64,000 nt of DNA from Hydractinia symbiolongicarpus (Eukaryota; Cnidaria; Hydrozoa; Anthoathecata; Hydractiniidae): NCBI RefSeq assembly GCF_029227915.1, contig NC_079875.1:16361001-16425000 (forward strand). The letters are read 5' to 3'. Positions 34,342 to 46,107 of the stretch are shown here, in pieces. A program made the translations under genes and the position numbers. Each line of letters begins with the position of its first letter. The first letter of the stretch is position 1. The notes under the pieces were generated by a model. It did not search any database and was not told where the DNA came from. It saw only the letters and a program-made list of their open reading frames with translations.

Positions 34342-34451
34342 TCTATATTATAATGCCCGTATACGTCTGTCTGTCTGTCTGTCTGTCACGCAAAATGGTA
34401 GCTTAGCTGCGACGGCCGAACCCCTGGATTCTTCCACGGGCTAACGACTAG
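34342..34451 (+). mobile_element. Helitron-like element, short form (110 bp)
   Basis: Begins TCTATATTATAATGCCCG immediately after CTAG of the previous copy and ends CTAACGACTAG, followed by T (34452). The hairpin has two changes (CCCCTGGATTCTTCCACGGG). It closely matches the copies at 10042 and 43551. Confidence 0.8.
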
Positions 34452-35435
34452 TTTTAATAAATTATTTGTAATTTAAATGTGCAATTATGAAAAACAAAGA
34501 AAAAAACTGTCTTACCATTAAAACAATCAAAATATTTTTAAGCATCATCACATTACATTTCAAAGGTTCAAATGAAATGAGAGTGAAAAAAAGCATATTT
34601 ACAAATATATATTGAACAGAATTATTTTAACCTTTTAATATTTAGTTACAATTCAATTCAGGATTTAATGCTTGTATACGTTGCTTGGACGTTTTTCGTT
34701 AGTGAATGTATATCTCGGAAAGTCCATTATACTTGTTGTCACCGCTGTCATTTATGACTATTAATACTCTGCTAAGAGATGGTTTTTAAATTTTCAATCA
34801 ACAAAAAATAAATTAAAGTTTAATTTTGTGAATGTTACTTTGAATATTTTGCTTTTTACAGCGTTTTATGCAGTAGAGAAAAAAGTTGAAGAATCTTTCA
34901 AAAATTACAAAAGCCTCCTGATGTTTAAAAATTAAGAATGAACAAAAATATTCCGCACACCTTTTTGAACTTGGTTAACCCAAAATTCATTTAAAAATAG
35001 AAACTGGTAAATAAATGGTTGTAAAAAGTTGGGGATTGTCGTTTTTTTCTAATTTAAAATTTGGAAATTTCTGCTGACTCAGCAATAATAAGTCAAATTC
35101 ATTTTTGTATGCGTTAACGTCCATAATTTGGAGAAATAGTAAAAAAATGCATTTATACATAAACACTGAGTAAATAATGTAGCTGTTCAAAAAAGGGTGA
35201 CTGTCACCTTAAGAGTAAAAACAGGGCGCACGCTTATTATGGTAAGATATTTCGCCAACAATTTGGCGGAGCGTTGACAATGTTGCGCCCTTAAAGGCGT
35301 AATGGATTAAAAAAAATAGCTTTTACTGAAAGTTCTAAAATTAACCGTGATCAGAAAATAGCATGTATAGCAGACTGGGGCTATATACTTCCTATAACAA
35401 TATGTACTAAAGTCTTCTCTTTGTCGTATCGCATT

Positions 35436-37984
35436 TTACAAAATAATGACATATAAGGTCATGAAGAAAATTAAAGTTACATTGGAAAAGTGTTTTGTCG
35501 AATTGTTTTGATTTCCAGTAACTTGGTTTTTGGTGGCACTTTCTTTGTCTTTGTCAAGAAGAAATGGTATCTCTGCTTCAATAACTTCTTCTTCATCATC
35601 TTCATCATTACTTTTATTATAATTGGTATCTCCACTATAATTTTCACCTCCCTTGTACTTATCACCCTTCTTATTATCGTTATCTCCATCATAATCTACT
35701 TCGTCATTCTTTTTTTGTTCTTCCTTACCATTATCACTTTCTTCTTTTCTAAAATTTTCATCATCTCCATCATCTTTATTATCGTCATCATCATCATCGT
35801 TGTTTTTACTATTATTTTTGAAAGTATTTCCCTTTAGATGGATGTTATCGGCTGGTTTGTTACAAAAATCCGTACTACAGCAAAAGGTCTAAAAATATTC
35901 AAAAAATATTCTCAAAATAGAACTAGCACATGACTAATGTAGTCCTTCAACCCCTTTTAAGTAACTTTAATTACTTCGTGCTAACAGGCGGGCAAGGATG
36001 CACGAAATGGTGATGCGAGAATTATGCAATTCGGGCAGAAATCAGAGGACCAGCAGACCCGTGAAATCTTCCACGGCTAACGACTAGTTGTAAATAAAAG
36101 ATTTGGTTACGAGGTTTACCTTGCATGTTTGGATGGTATGATCAATGGACATCTGCATCTGACACCACATGTCACAAGGAAATCTTTTTTTATCGCATAT
36201 GAAGTTTGTGTGGGTTTCAAATCCATAAGCGTTATTATCGTTATAAACCAGCGTCGTTGCGCGACATTTATCGCTGCTGAACGAGCAGTTGTGTTGCTTT
36301 ACAGTAGATAATAATCGATTTGCTTGAAAGGAAACACCAGCATAGCATCGTATAGCTAAATCTAAAAAAATATTCTTCCATTTACAATGTAGGAACTCAG
36401 ACCTTAACCTTTTCATATCTTTGTAATGTACAAAATCCAGCCTGCTGGTAACAGTGGTTTTGCCTTGAAGGAAGAGTTATGCGGTTAGTTTTTCATTATC
36501 CAGAAAACTTTATTTTATCGGTTAAAAACTCGCCTCTAAAGGTCGGCAAAAATATTAGTCACTTGCCACATTTCCTTTTTCCAAATAATTCATAAAATAC
36601 CATTGTTTTTGTTTAATATGTTCCCTTGGAAATGGAAATGGTTAGTAAACAACCATCCTTCTAATAAAACAATTTTTACTCAAAGTATAAACTAAAAATG
36701 TACTATAAAAAGGAAAAACAAAAATCGGCATAAAAATATAATCGACGTAAATGGTTAGCCGTGAAAAACAACTTGGTCATTTTCTAACCCCTTTTTTTAC
36801 TAATAAAATACTTGCTTCCGCATGCAACGTGAAGTAAATCAAAACTAACTTGGCTATTGTCATATGTTGTAAAAAAAAGTGTGAAACTGACAAAGAAACT
36901 TTTTTCTCCGTGCTTTTGTCAGTAAAATTTTTATATTAAAAATTCGACGTTTTAGCGACCTAGTAGGGCTATCTACAACAGAGAAAACATTTATGTATTT
37001 TTTTTTCAATGCGCATGCGCATATCAGGGTAAACCCCCAATAATAATGATGTCATTTTCTATATGGCTCGAAATAAAAAAATTAGGTTTGCGGGTAGAAA
37101 GTCAAATATTTTAACTAAATTATAATATTATATATGCAAGTATTTCTGATAAAAACACGCACAGAAAGCGTATATAGTTTTCTAAAGTTTGTGTATTTCA
37201 AAGTATATTTGTCAGTTTTGCATTTCTTTTGCAATTTGAACAGCAGCCATATTTATTTTGATTTTGTTCACGTTGTCGCTTTCATTTTATTTTTGGCTCA
37301 CTTTTCATATAACGAGCTTTCATGAAAAGTTATTAACACCGACGTTGTAGATAGTGTCTGCGCTTGTTTCGAAAGATAATAAAGGGGCATGTGGTGAGAT
37401 ATTGTTTTGGCATTTACTTTTTTTTTCTTTTTTTTTGTATTTGCATCTATTCATGTAAATAAATGCAAACATTTATATAACTCTAATAATTATGATTCCA
37501 TAGCAAAAAGAAAAGAAGGTAAAAGCGACTTTAAATGAGACACCGTTTTTTTAAAAAAATATCGTCACGGAAAAATTTCGTAAACTTTCGTCACAACCAA
37601 ATTATTTTGTGACTTATTTTTAGGATGATAGCTAATCCTAACCAAGAATTTTCTGTGTATACAAGAATACAATTATTTTTTTACTTTCTTTATTTTTACT
37701 TATTTTTTCATTTGTTACAGCACATTTATTTCCTAATACATGGTCAGAAATTCTCTTAATTTAACTAGCTATTTACATCAGCAATTAAACATTCTTCGAG
37801 AAAAACTTTCTGTGTTGCGAAATGTTTTTCCTAACAGGAAACTCTAACAGGAAAAGAAAAAGTTAAAAAAATAACACATTTTTGTTAATTTTATAACATG
37901 CAGTATTTTAACGTATAAATAGCTTCGCTTACTCAAATCTGCCATCAAGCTTGCTGCTAAACACAGTCCCAACATAGAAGCCAT
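35436..37984 (-). CDS. Gene D: Cys-rich, acidic, probably GPI-anchored surface protein
   Basis: Three minus-strand exons: 37984-37933, 36355-36120, 35831-35436, giving 227 codons plus stop with phases 1 and 0 kept. Exon 1 encodes a signal peptide (M-A-S-M-L-G-L-C-L-A-A-S-L-M-A). Exon 2 encodes a domain of about 78 residues with seven Cys, starting I-R-C-Y-A-G, which vaguely recalls Ly6/three-finger proteins but lacks their full Cys set. Exon 3 encodes an Asp/Glu/Asn/Lys-rich spacer (D-D-D-D-D-D-N-K-D-D-G-D-D-E) and ends in a short hydrophobic tail directly before TAA. That tail without a cytoplasmic part is what a GPI-attachment signal looks like. Function unknown; an extracellular, membrane-tethered role is inferred. 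Confidence 0.68.
36000..36087 (+). mobile_element. 3' half of a Helitron-like element
   Basis: Contains GCACGAAATG, a degenerate hairpin (CCCGTGAAATCTTCCACGG) and ends CTAACGACTAG followed by T. It lies in intron 2 of gene D. Confidence 0.6.
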
Positions 37985-38299
37985 GATTAGACTCTCCAAG
38001 AGCCTCACTCCCAGCAAAAAAAGAATCGTGGCTTCTTTATTGTGTTTAAATACGATTTAACAAAGTACTCGCATCATTAATTATTTATGTATTGATTTCC
38101 GTGATAGTTAAAATTTCCGCTATCTGGTTTAAAACCATACGTACTTTCTTATCACTTTTGTTTTTATAATAATGAAGAAAGAGAAAGTAATTGAAATAAA
38201 TAAAACTCTTTATTCCAACAGGCGCCAAACAAGGATATGCCTGTTGTAATTTTTATTGGGAGATTTTAACTTGTGATGATGTCTCTATTCCCTATGTTA

Positions 38300-38441
38300 A
38301 AAATATCCGTATGATATGATATCAGTTTTAGCGAAAAAAAATTTGTGCTACGGGTACAAGAAATAACAAATGCGATATGTATTTATGCACTTTGTTGTGA
38401 CAAGCGAATTCCGGTGGATTTTTCCACGTGCTACTGCCTAG
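38300..38441 (+). mobile_element. Degenerate Helitron-like copy
   Basis: The 3' part is clear: GGTGGATTTTTCCACGTGCTA, then CTGCCTAG followed by T. It has the long-form inner segment (GCGATATGTATTTATGCACT). The 5' end is uncertain. Confidence 0.6.
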
Positions 38442-39316
38442 TTTCTATTGCTTTTTAAATCTAAACAAATTTAAAGAAACAGGTTTGTTTGTCAAGGCTT
38501 GGAAGGCTTTGAACTTCAGGATTTATCAAGTGTCTAGGTTTTTTGACGTGGCAACTATCATTTTGTATCAGAATTTTATTTACTCAGCCAAGAGAAGAAG
38601 CAGCCTATTCGTTTTATCTCATTACTCGTATATAGTATAGTATTATATATGCACAAAACGACAAGTGTTGCATATACCGTGTATAATCCTATTCTTAAAG
38701 CTAGCCAATCTGCTTGTTTCTCGCGCCATAAACACGCAGAAATCAGACCTATCATAACGATGACTTCTTTAAAAGTTGTTGTGTGGATTGTTTAGGGAAG
38801 GTCTCTTTTTTCTTCGTATTTATGTTTCCACATGCTAAGATGGACGTTTCATCGCGTTTACTAGCTTTATTGAAAGTTTCAGTTGACGCAATGTAAGATT
38901 CAGATAAACAAATGCATATCATGGATTAGGAACTAACTAGCCAGAGTTATTTGTTTAGCTAGATATCAGGGCACTTTATTCAAGGCAACTTCACTCTTTC
39001 CTTTTGTGTTATCTTAACCAATCTGACTTTAACTAAGCTCTAGCTTGGGTTTAGAATATAGCTAAGCTAGCCCTGAAATTATGTCTCTTGTGCTTTTACA
39101 AGCTAAGTAGCTGCACCCATTAAGTGCTTATGTAACCAATATTTTTCTTTGATTGTCTTGACAGATTAGTATGGTTTGACAACAAGATACCAAAGTTGCG
39201 TGAATGCTACTTATTAAAAGGACATAGGCCTATCTTAATGAGTGTACTCCTGTAAACCTTCCACATAGGTGAGTGACTTCAAGAATTTACAGAATTAAGA
39301 TAGTTAATACAGCTAG

Positions 39317-39490
39317 TCTCTATATTAATAGTCCTACTTTTTTCCTCTGCTTGATTACGAAGTCAAAGATATATAGAATATTCATGTATGAAATAGAAAA
39401 TGCGATATGATTTTACCAATTTGTATCCCCAAAAAGGTAAATTATTACTTGAAACTACGGATGCTCGAAATATCCCTGTGGATTTTTCGA
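39317..39490 (+). mobile_element. Degenerate Helitron-like copy, 5' end clear
   Basis: Begins TCTCTATATTAATAGTCC directly after CTAG (39313-39316) and keeps AAATGCGATATGATTTTACC and CCCTGTGGATTTTTC; the right hairpin arm is lost. The upstream CTAG may be the remnant of a preceding head-to-tail copy. Confidence 0.5.
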
Positions 39491-40549
39491 TTGGTCAACA
39501 AAAGTGTTATCAATATTCTACAAGAATGCCTGGACAGACGAATCTGTTTATCTTTTCAATTTTCATTTCCTTCTGTTTTTCACTTGCCAAAGTTTAGATA
39601 TGTAAGTGATAAAATCTATTGAAACTATTTCTGCACATATCAAACAATCTTTAGAATGTATAAAACACACTAAGGTGCTATGGTATCGTTCGCAACTCAG
39701 TGTTGCATGGTAACTTAAAAGGTTCCAGTGGTCTTCGTAAATAATATGACCTTAAAACCTTTTTGTTTCTTATTAAGCCGTTATGCGTTTAATTTTTTTG
39801 TAACAAGCTAATTACGCCGGACTTCGTGGTCCTTGATTTAATGTTCCGCATCGCTATTGTCAAAAAGATCCTGGAATTACGCCCCTCGGTGATAAAAAGA
39901 CGATCTAGAACGTTCGCAACTAATCATTGAACAAAATCTAAACTAGGGCAGTGTAAAAACACCGGTACGACCGCTTATCGAACTCCAGTTATCAGAAAGT
40001 TAGTAGAAAAGTTCATACGGTGAATAGAACACCTTGGTAATGCCTTGCCAATAAAAGGAAATTTCTATTTTAAAGTGTATATGCGACCTAAATGTGTGAA
40101 AAGATATTGTAGTTTAAAGCGTAGTTCACACTGAGCGATAACTAGCGACATCCACCAACAACTAATGACATCAGGTAATTTTTTATCTGGGTGAAGTGAA
40201 AATTATCGTTGATTATCGTCCTGTGCAATTGGCTATAAATAACGGCCAATATGATGGAGATTTGCCTTTCGTGAGAAGTTTTCGTGAAATCTCGTTTATC
40301 TCCATAACAATAGACTAATGTTTTGGGTAACATGGCACCCTAGCTACAAAGCGAGATTTCGGATCAACCTGGTGACCGCCTTCAGGCAGTCGATCACAGA
40401 TTTTCGATTGGTCTAATTTGACCCTCGAAAAAGTTTTGCAATATTTGGACAAAAACCACCGCTGAATGTGTTTTCGATTAAGGATATACAATTTCCTGCT
40501 TTTCTCTGATCATTTTTGATTTCTTGTGTATATATATACACAAGCACTT

Positions 40550-40672
40550 AGTCTTTATATAAATCCACGAGATTGAATGTCCTTTATATATCGCATTTTG
40601 TGTTTCGTTTGACGACTTTTCTCTCGCTCAGAAACAGACAGAATGCGGGTATTAATAGGCCTTAAAAAGAAA
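40550..40672 (-). mobile_element. Degenerate Helitron-like copy on the minus strand
   Basis: The reverse complement reads CCTATTAATACCCGCATTC, TCTGTCTG, ACAAAATGCGATATATAAAG and CGTGGATTTAT, the family order. Ends are eroded. Confidence 0.55.
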
Positions 40673-41066
40673 GTTTTTTTGCGCATGCTTGGCATTACTT
40701 TCGGCATGGAAAACCAATGTTAACGACATTAACAAGGACAAGTTTATTGACCGGAACAATCGAGCATGAGCGATGAACCATGTTAAAAAGTTTAAAAATT
40801 TTTGTTACGCGATATTTTATTTAGACCCCTTGCAAGGTGCGTTTTAAAAGACTGGTACCGTTTTACTGTCCATTTGGTTTTCTGACGGAGCAAAATTTAT
40901 AATAATTTCGGAAGGTATTAAATTTAATTGATATTTTTCTATTGATTTTGATGCTAGAGAAGTTAGTAGCTACTATGATAAATAATGTAAAGGAAGTCAA
41001 AAATGCTGATAATTAAAGTAACTTGAGTGGTTTTAGGCTGGGCTACAACAGGTGTATGTTTCAAAG

Positions 41067-44000
41067 ATGAACGTGTTTATACTGGCAATCTGTTTTCATT
41101 GTAAGTCTTGATACACTTTTTTTTGGAATGCTGACTCATTTCCTACTACTATCAAGGAGAACTTACTTCTTTGAGTTTTTGATCAAAGAAGATTATATCG
41201 ATGGCGAAGCAGCTAAATCTAGCGTATTAACTGAAGGGCAGATTAACAAATTCTTAAATTACCTTATAAGACCTCTAGCCTTGAGAAAAAGGATTCACTA
41301 CTATCAAGCCTTACATTCTGATATGCAAAATTATAATCAAACAAATCAAACATAACCCTTTAATCTTTGGTGGTAAATTCGTTCCTAAAATCAGACAATT
41401 AATCTTTAGTATAAAGAACTTAGCTGTGGTATATCCCCTTAGTAATCTTTTATATATTTTGAAACAATCACGAAAGAAAATTGCATCCCCTGAGCTAGAT
41501 GCAAGTAAACTTGCAAAGATGATGGATCAAGTCTTACTAGATCTTTCCATCAGCTTTGCAACACTTGAAAGTTTAGTGCATGTTTATTTACATATAGTAG
41601 CATGTTAGGATTAACCACAAATCACTTTACACTATGACGCCACTAAAACAAAAATGGGATTTTTAACTTTTGTCGAAGCTGGTTTTTGTTATAACACTTC
41701 TAACATACAGCTTTATAAAAAAAAGATTTATTCTAATGTAAATATATTTATCCTTGACATTATAAAGTTAAATTAGGCAAATATATAAAGGAAAAAGATG
41801 AAATAATTGAAATAATTAATAATTGGGGTACAATTGCAGCCTTCACCCCTTAAAACATTGCGGATTTTTTTTCCTTTGAAAAGAAATCTAGATATGGTTT
41901 AATATCAGTCATCAGATGTATTTATATAATGAAAAGTGTTATACACAAATATATCTGTTGTAATACCAAAATATTATGCTGCCATGCAGCAGGCTATCGT
42001 CTTGTTTGCATTCTTACCTTGCTCTTTTCCCTTTAGTTAGTGCATCTCTTCCTATTTCCAAGGATAGTTCACCATTCGAGGTAATAGAGAAAGTTAATAA
42101 AGGCAAGTATTAAAACTGCAAATTATTGTTCCTTTTCTAAATCTTAAAAACATAAATATAAGTGATTTACACTAGCAAATTTTACCTTGTAATAAGGTTA
42201 TGTGTAAAACTCCACACAAAAAGGCCCATTACATGAAGACGGGTTGAGATTCACCCTGGGATTTGGGTTACAAAAAAACTTACCAGTGGTGAAATTATAA
42301 ACATTTCACCACTGGTAAGTTTTTGCTCCATACTCTACAGTTGTTCTATAATGTAAATTTTAAAACTAATATTTAACAAAAAAATTTACAAAATATTAAA
42401 AAAAACCCACACCGCTTTCTTCTCCTCTTAAAGTTTTTCATTTCGCATATCAACCTAAATTTTTTTAAACTTAGGGTGAAACTGTACGTGTAACGGGACC
42501 CAGGTAGTTAAAACTTACAAAAACCTATGTTCTAAGAGTGTTAACTGGAACTTAACAAGGGATATTTTTCGGTAGATTTGAAAAATGTTATCGAAGGTGA
42601 CATCCGACGTGTCGATAACGAACAAAGAAAATCTGATAATGTTAGCGTACGTGGGCTTTCAAGCGACAAGCAATTAAGATGGGAAAATGGCGTCGTACCG
42701 TACGTAATAAGTGATGATTTTTGTAAGTAAAATATAATTTTTGCCCTGTATTGCTGTTCTTGACATATTGACAATATTGAGAGTTGAAAGTATATAAAAT
42801 TGAAAGTATATATTATGCATTTACTTCTCCGCCTCTTGTTATGGGGATAGAGAAAAAAACAGCGAACGCAAAATGTGTAATAATCAAACAACAGCCCTTC
42901 ATCACAAAGCTATGAATTTTTCAAATTATTGAAACGGTTTCTAAAATAAACAGTGCACACCTCTTTGTTCTTACATGCGCAGTTGGTTGGATGATTTAAA
43001 GTTTACGCGTCACACTTAGAGTGAAATGAATGGAAAATATCATTCATTAGCCCATATTTTAAGCGTGCAATAGCAAACAAGGTATATTTTGTATCGACAT
43101 TATAGCGATAAGCGAGTTCCTGTGGTTTTTTTGAACCTTTTTTTTGCAAGATATTTAGTCAATACTTTCCGCATATAATCCTTCTTTACATCCTTCTTTC
43201 TTTACAAGTATTTTCTTGTTTTCTACTAGTTCTATCTTGTTCTCTACCAGCGCGATCTTCCTTTTTCTCTGCTAGTGTCTCCATGTTCTCTACCAGTGCC
43301 CTGTTGCAACATTGTCCTTCAAATTTAAGATTTTTATTTAAATCTCCAGAGAGATTGAAGCTAATAGTAAGTTTGTTTGTTTTGCTTCTGCATTGTACCT
43401 GCATAAAACAGTATCAGTAATAATTGTTTCTAGACAATAATGAACCAATGATGATAGACACTGTATATGGTTATGTTTATGGAATTTCGTGCATTGTACT
43501 TCTGTGTGTGTACATATTGTTCTTTAGGTTTCAACACTGCATACTATACATCTATATTGTAATACCCTTATTGTAATACGTTTGTCTGTCTGTCTGTCAA
43601 GCAAAATGGTAGCTTAGCTACATAAGTAGGGAGACGCACGCAATGCGGTATAAATAGGACGGGCAAACCCGTAAATTTTTCCACGGGCTAACGACTAGTA
43701 TGATATAGCTAGCGCAAATACTTGATTTGATACTTTTTAGTTTCGTTATATATTTCGTAGTATATGAAGCTGGATGTTCATTGACTGTCAGCAGGGACAC
43801 TTCTTATCAATAGTCGTCTGTCTCTGCCCATAATGACTGCATCGCAACTTTATTTCGGATCCCTAAATGAGTCATAATTTTTTTTTACTGCCCTTGAATA
43901 AATCGAGAGCATTTTTCCTTTGACAAAAGCTCTGCTGAAAAAAAAATGTTAGTCACCATTTTGCTTCACAAACCTTTTTCTTTCCTTATCACAAAATTTT

Positions 44001-46107
44001 AAGCACAGAAAAATCAACACATCCGGTGTAATGGGGAATAAGGAAGCAGGGAATTAAGACTTCAGAGTCATAATTCCTTAGTGAATTAGGATTTGCAGTC
44101 ATATTTTCCTAGTGTTTTAAGACTTAGGCAGTTATAATTCCCTAGTAATTTAGGAATTCATCGGTGAATTAAAACTCCAACGTAATGGTTTATCAAAACC
44201 ATAACCAGCTAATAATTTGAACCAATATAGTAGAAAACTTAGTCCGAATAAATTCATCTGCATTCGATATTGAAAGCAACGAGATGAAACTTTTTTTTAT
44301 AAAAAGCTATATTTCATACAACAACGTGTACATCTTTCAGGCAACTAAAAATCTATTAACAAGGCTTGCTTAAAAAGACGATAAAATGGTCAATTAGTGA
44401 CGAAATAAAATTAAGAAAATAAGAAAAATTCCCTAGACGCTTTTAGTTCGTTCTTAAGAAGAGGCCTATGCTTTTTAATATGCAGTGCTTCTTTCAGTTA
44501 TAAGATGTAACAATTAACGGATGTGTCAATAACTGATGTATTGTTTTCAACAGATGTAACATTATAGTTCCTTTGTTTGTCCTTATCAATTTCAGGTAAA
44601 TAAAAATGCATCATTTTGTGAATCAATTTGCCTCCGCAATGCTTTTTTGCAATATTTTTTTTAAATATTCCCAATGCATTTTTTTTCTAGCGGAAGATCA
44701 AAAAGAAAATGTTATCAGGATAGCTATGCGTGGGATAGAAGCTGTCAGCTGTATTCAGTTTCGAGAATATTCTTCGCCACCAACTAGTCTTCCTTACCTT
44801 AACATTTTAAGTAGTGATGGGTAAGTCTGCCTATTCTTGTAATTCTACAGGATATGCTATAGTTTTCTAACGCAAAAAAAAAAAACAGCTGATATTTAGG
44901 CGTTCTTGTGGAAAAAAATGTGAATGTCCTCAAAGCACACAATTTTTTTTTTCAATAAAATTTGTTTCATTTTAAAAAACGAGTACCAGGTTCATATTGA
45001 ATCAAGTTCAAATGCAAATATATCTCTTCTGCTATGGAAAATTGAAAACTTAAATGCCTGTAATGCCTGTACTACTAAATGACCTGTGTACTTTTAATAC
45101 TGTATTTCTTTTAAAGCTGTTGGTCTTATATCGGAAAGAATAGCGGTCCTGGAGTGGGTCAAGAGCTTTCACTAACAATCTTTTCGTGCACGTTTCCTTC
45201 CATTGCAACTCATGAATTTTTGCATGCTTTGGGTATGTTTCACGAACAATCACGAATTGATAGAGATCAGTACGTAAATATACATACAGAAAACATTATT
45301 AAAGGTAAAAAAATGTATTCAAGCCTGGCCTTTATAATATAGCACTCACTGGTTTTCACAGTGCTTTACCTATTCTTAACCAAACGTTAAGTATTATACA
45401 GTACATGTGAAGCAGGAGACGGACGTCTGTATTGTGCTCCATTTGTACTTTCAAGTTTCTATAGAATTGATAATAACGGCACTAACCCCTCTTAGTACAG
45501 ACTAATAGTGTTGTACGGGTTTTTAGGAAAGGAGCAACAATTTTCTTCTCATAATACAAACAGCCTAAATTCACCGTACGATCCAGATAGCATAATGCAT
45601 TATCCAAGGTGCGACTTATTTTTCCTTTTAACTCTTTTTTTTTTGTTTCTTCTTTTTGTCCCTTTATTTCATCGTATACCAACTGTGCCTAAGTCATCAA
45701 GTTTTGTGTTTAGAAACGCTTTCTCAAAAAATGAAAAACCTACAATTACTTGGAAAATTGATCCATCGCGACAACTTGGAGGAAACGTTTTAACTGCCAG
45801 CGACATATATCAATTGAATGCGTTTTACGAATGCCCTTCCATGCCAAAAACAACACCATCAACAACGACAATAGCAACCACACCATCAACAACCACAACA
45901 ACAACGACAACCACAACGAAAAAGCCGACTACAACGGCGACAAAAACTATGACTACAACAAGAAGGCCAACTACAACAAAGTCGCGGAAAGCAACAACAA
46001 CTGCTTCTAGCTCAACAGCAATAGCAACCAATCCGAAGACGCAAGTTCCACCTGGGAGAGTGGAATGCTCCTTTCGTAACCAGAAAAAGATTTCATCGAT
46101 ATGCTAG
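41067..46107 (+). CDS. Astacin A: secreted zinc metalloprotease without ShKT domains
   Basis: Seven exons: 41067-41100, 42037-42102, 42576-42722, 44691-44820, 45117-45304, 45527-45608, 45714-46107; 346 residues, all phases consistent. Signal peptide at the N-terminus; propeptide with E-G-D (the FxGD-type Asp switch); mature start near R-W-E-N-G-V-V-P-Y. Zinc site H-E-F-L-H-A-L-G-M-F-H-E (His158, His162, His168; Glu159 catalytic) and Met-turn S-I-M-H-Y (Tyr214). The protease domain ends near Cys256, then a Thr-rich linker. Unlike astacin B, the linker exon has no splice donor; it reads on for about 16 codons to TAG, so the ShKT exon is lost. Intron 2 starts with GC (GCAAGT) instead of GT. Intron 1 holds a possible transposon relic, intron 2 a perfect hairpin and intron 3 a Helitron-like element. 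Confidence 0.88.
41176..41355 (+). pseudogene. Possible tyrosine-recombinase (Crypton/DIRS-like) relic
   Basis: Inside intron 1 of astacin A one frame encodes A-K-S-S-V-L-T-E-G-Q-I-N-K-F-L-N, which resembles the entry into the core-binding part of cnidarian Crypton/DIRS-type tyrosine recombinases. A second protein-like stretch in another frame follows at about 41480-41570. No catalytic R-H-R-Y residues are visible. Confidence 0.25.
42274..42324. repeat. Perfect 22-bp stem, 7-nt loop, inside intron 2
   Basis: Arms 42274-42295 and 42303-42324 are exact reverse complements; the loop is TATAAAC. It lies inside intron 2 (42103-42575) of astacin A. An isolated perfect stem of small-RNA length could be a minimal inverted-repeat element or a short hairpin RNA precursor. 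There is no conserved miRNA seed that I recognise. Confidence 0.85.
43551..43698 (+). mobile_element. Non-autonomous Helitron-like element, intact ends
   Basis: 148 bp, starting TCTATATTGTAATACCC after A (43550) and ending CTAACGACTAG before T (43699). Hairpin CCCGTAAATTTTTCCACGGG. It is close to the copies at 10042 and 34342 and sits in intron 3 of astacin A. Confidence 0.8.
44040..44175. repeat. Degenerate minisatellite, period about 45 bp
   Basis: Three imperfect units built on TTAAGACTT--AG--TCATAATTCC-TAGTGA-TTAGG. It lies in intron 3 of astacin A. Confidence 0.55.

Noticed and set aside
35490-35837. Very hydrophobic Ile/Phe-rich plus-strand ORF (membrane protein)
   Set aside because: It is the complement of the Asp/Glu/Lys-rich exon 3 of gene D, which has matching splice phases and a signal peptide exon.
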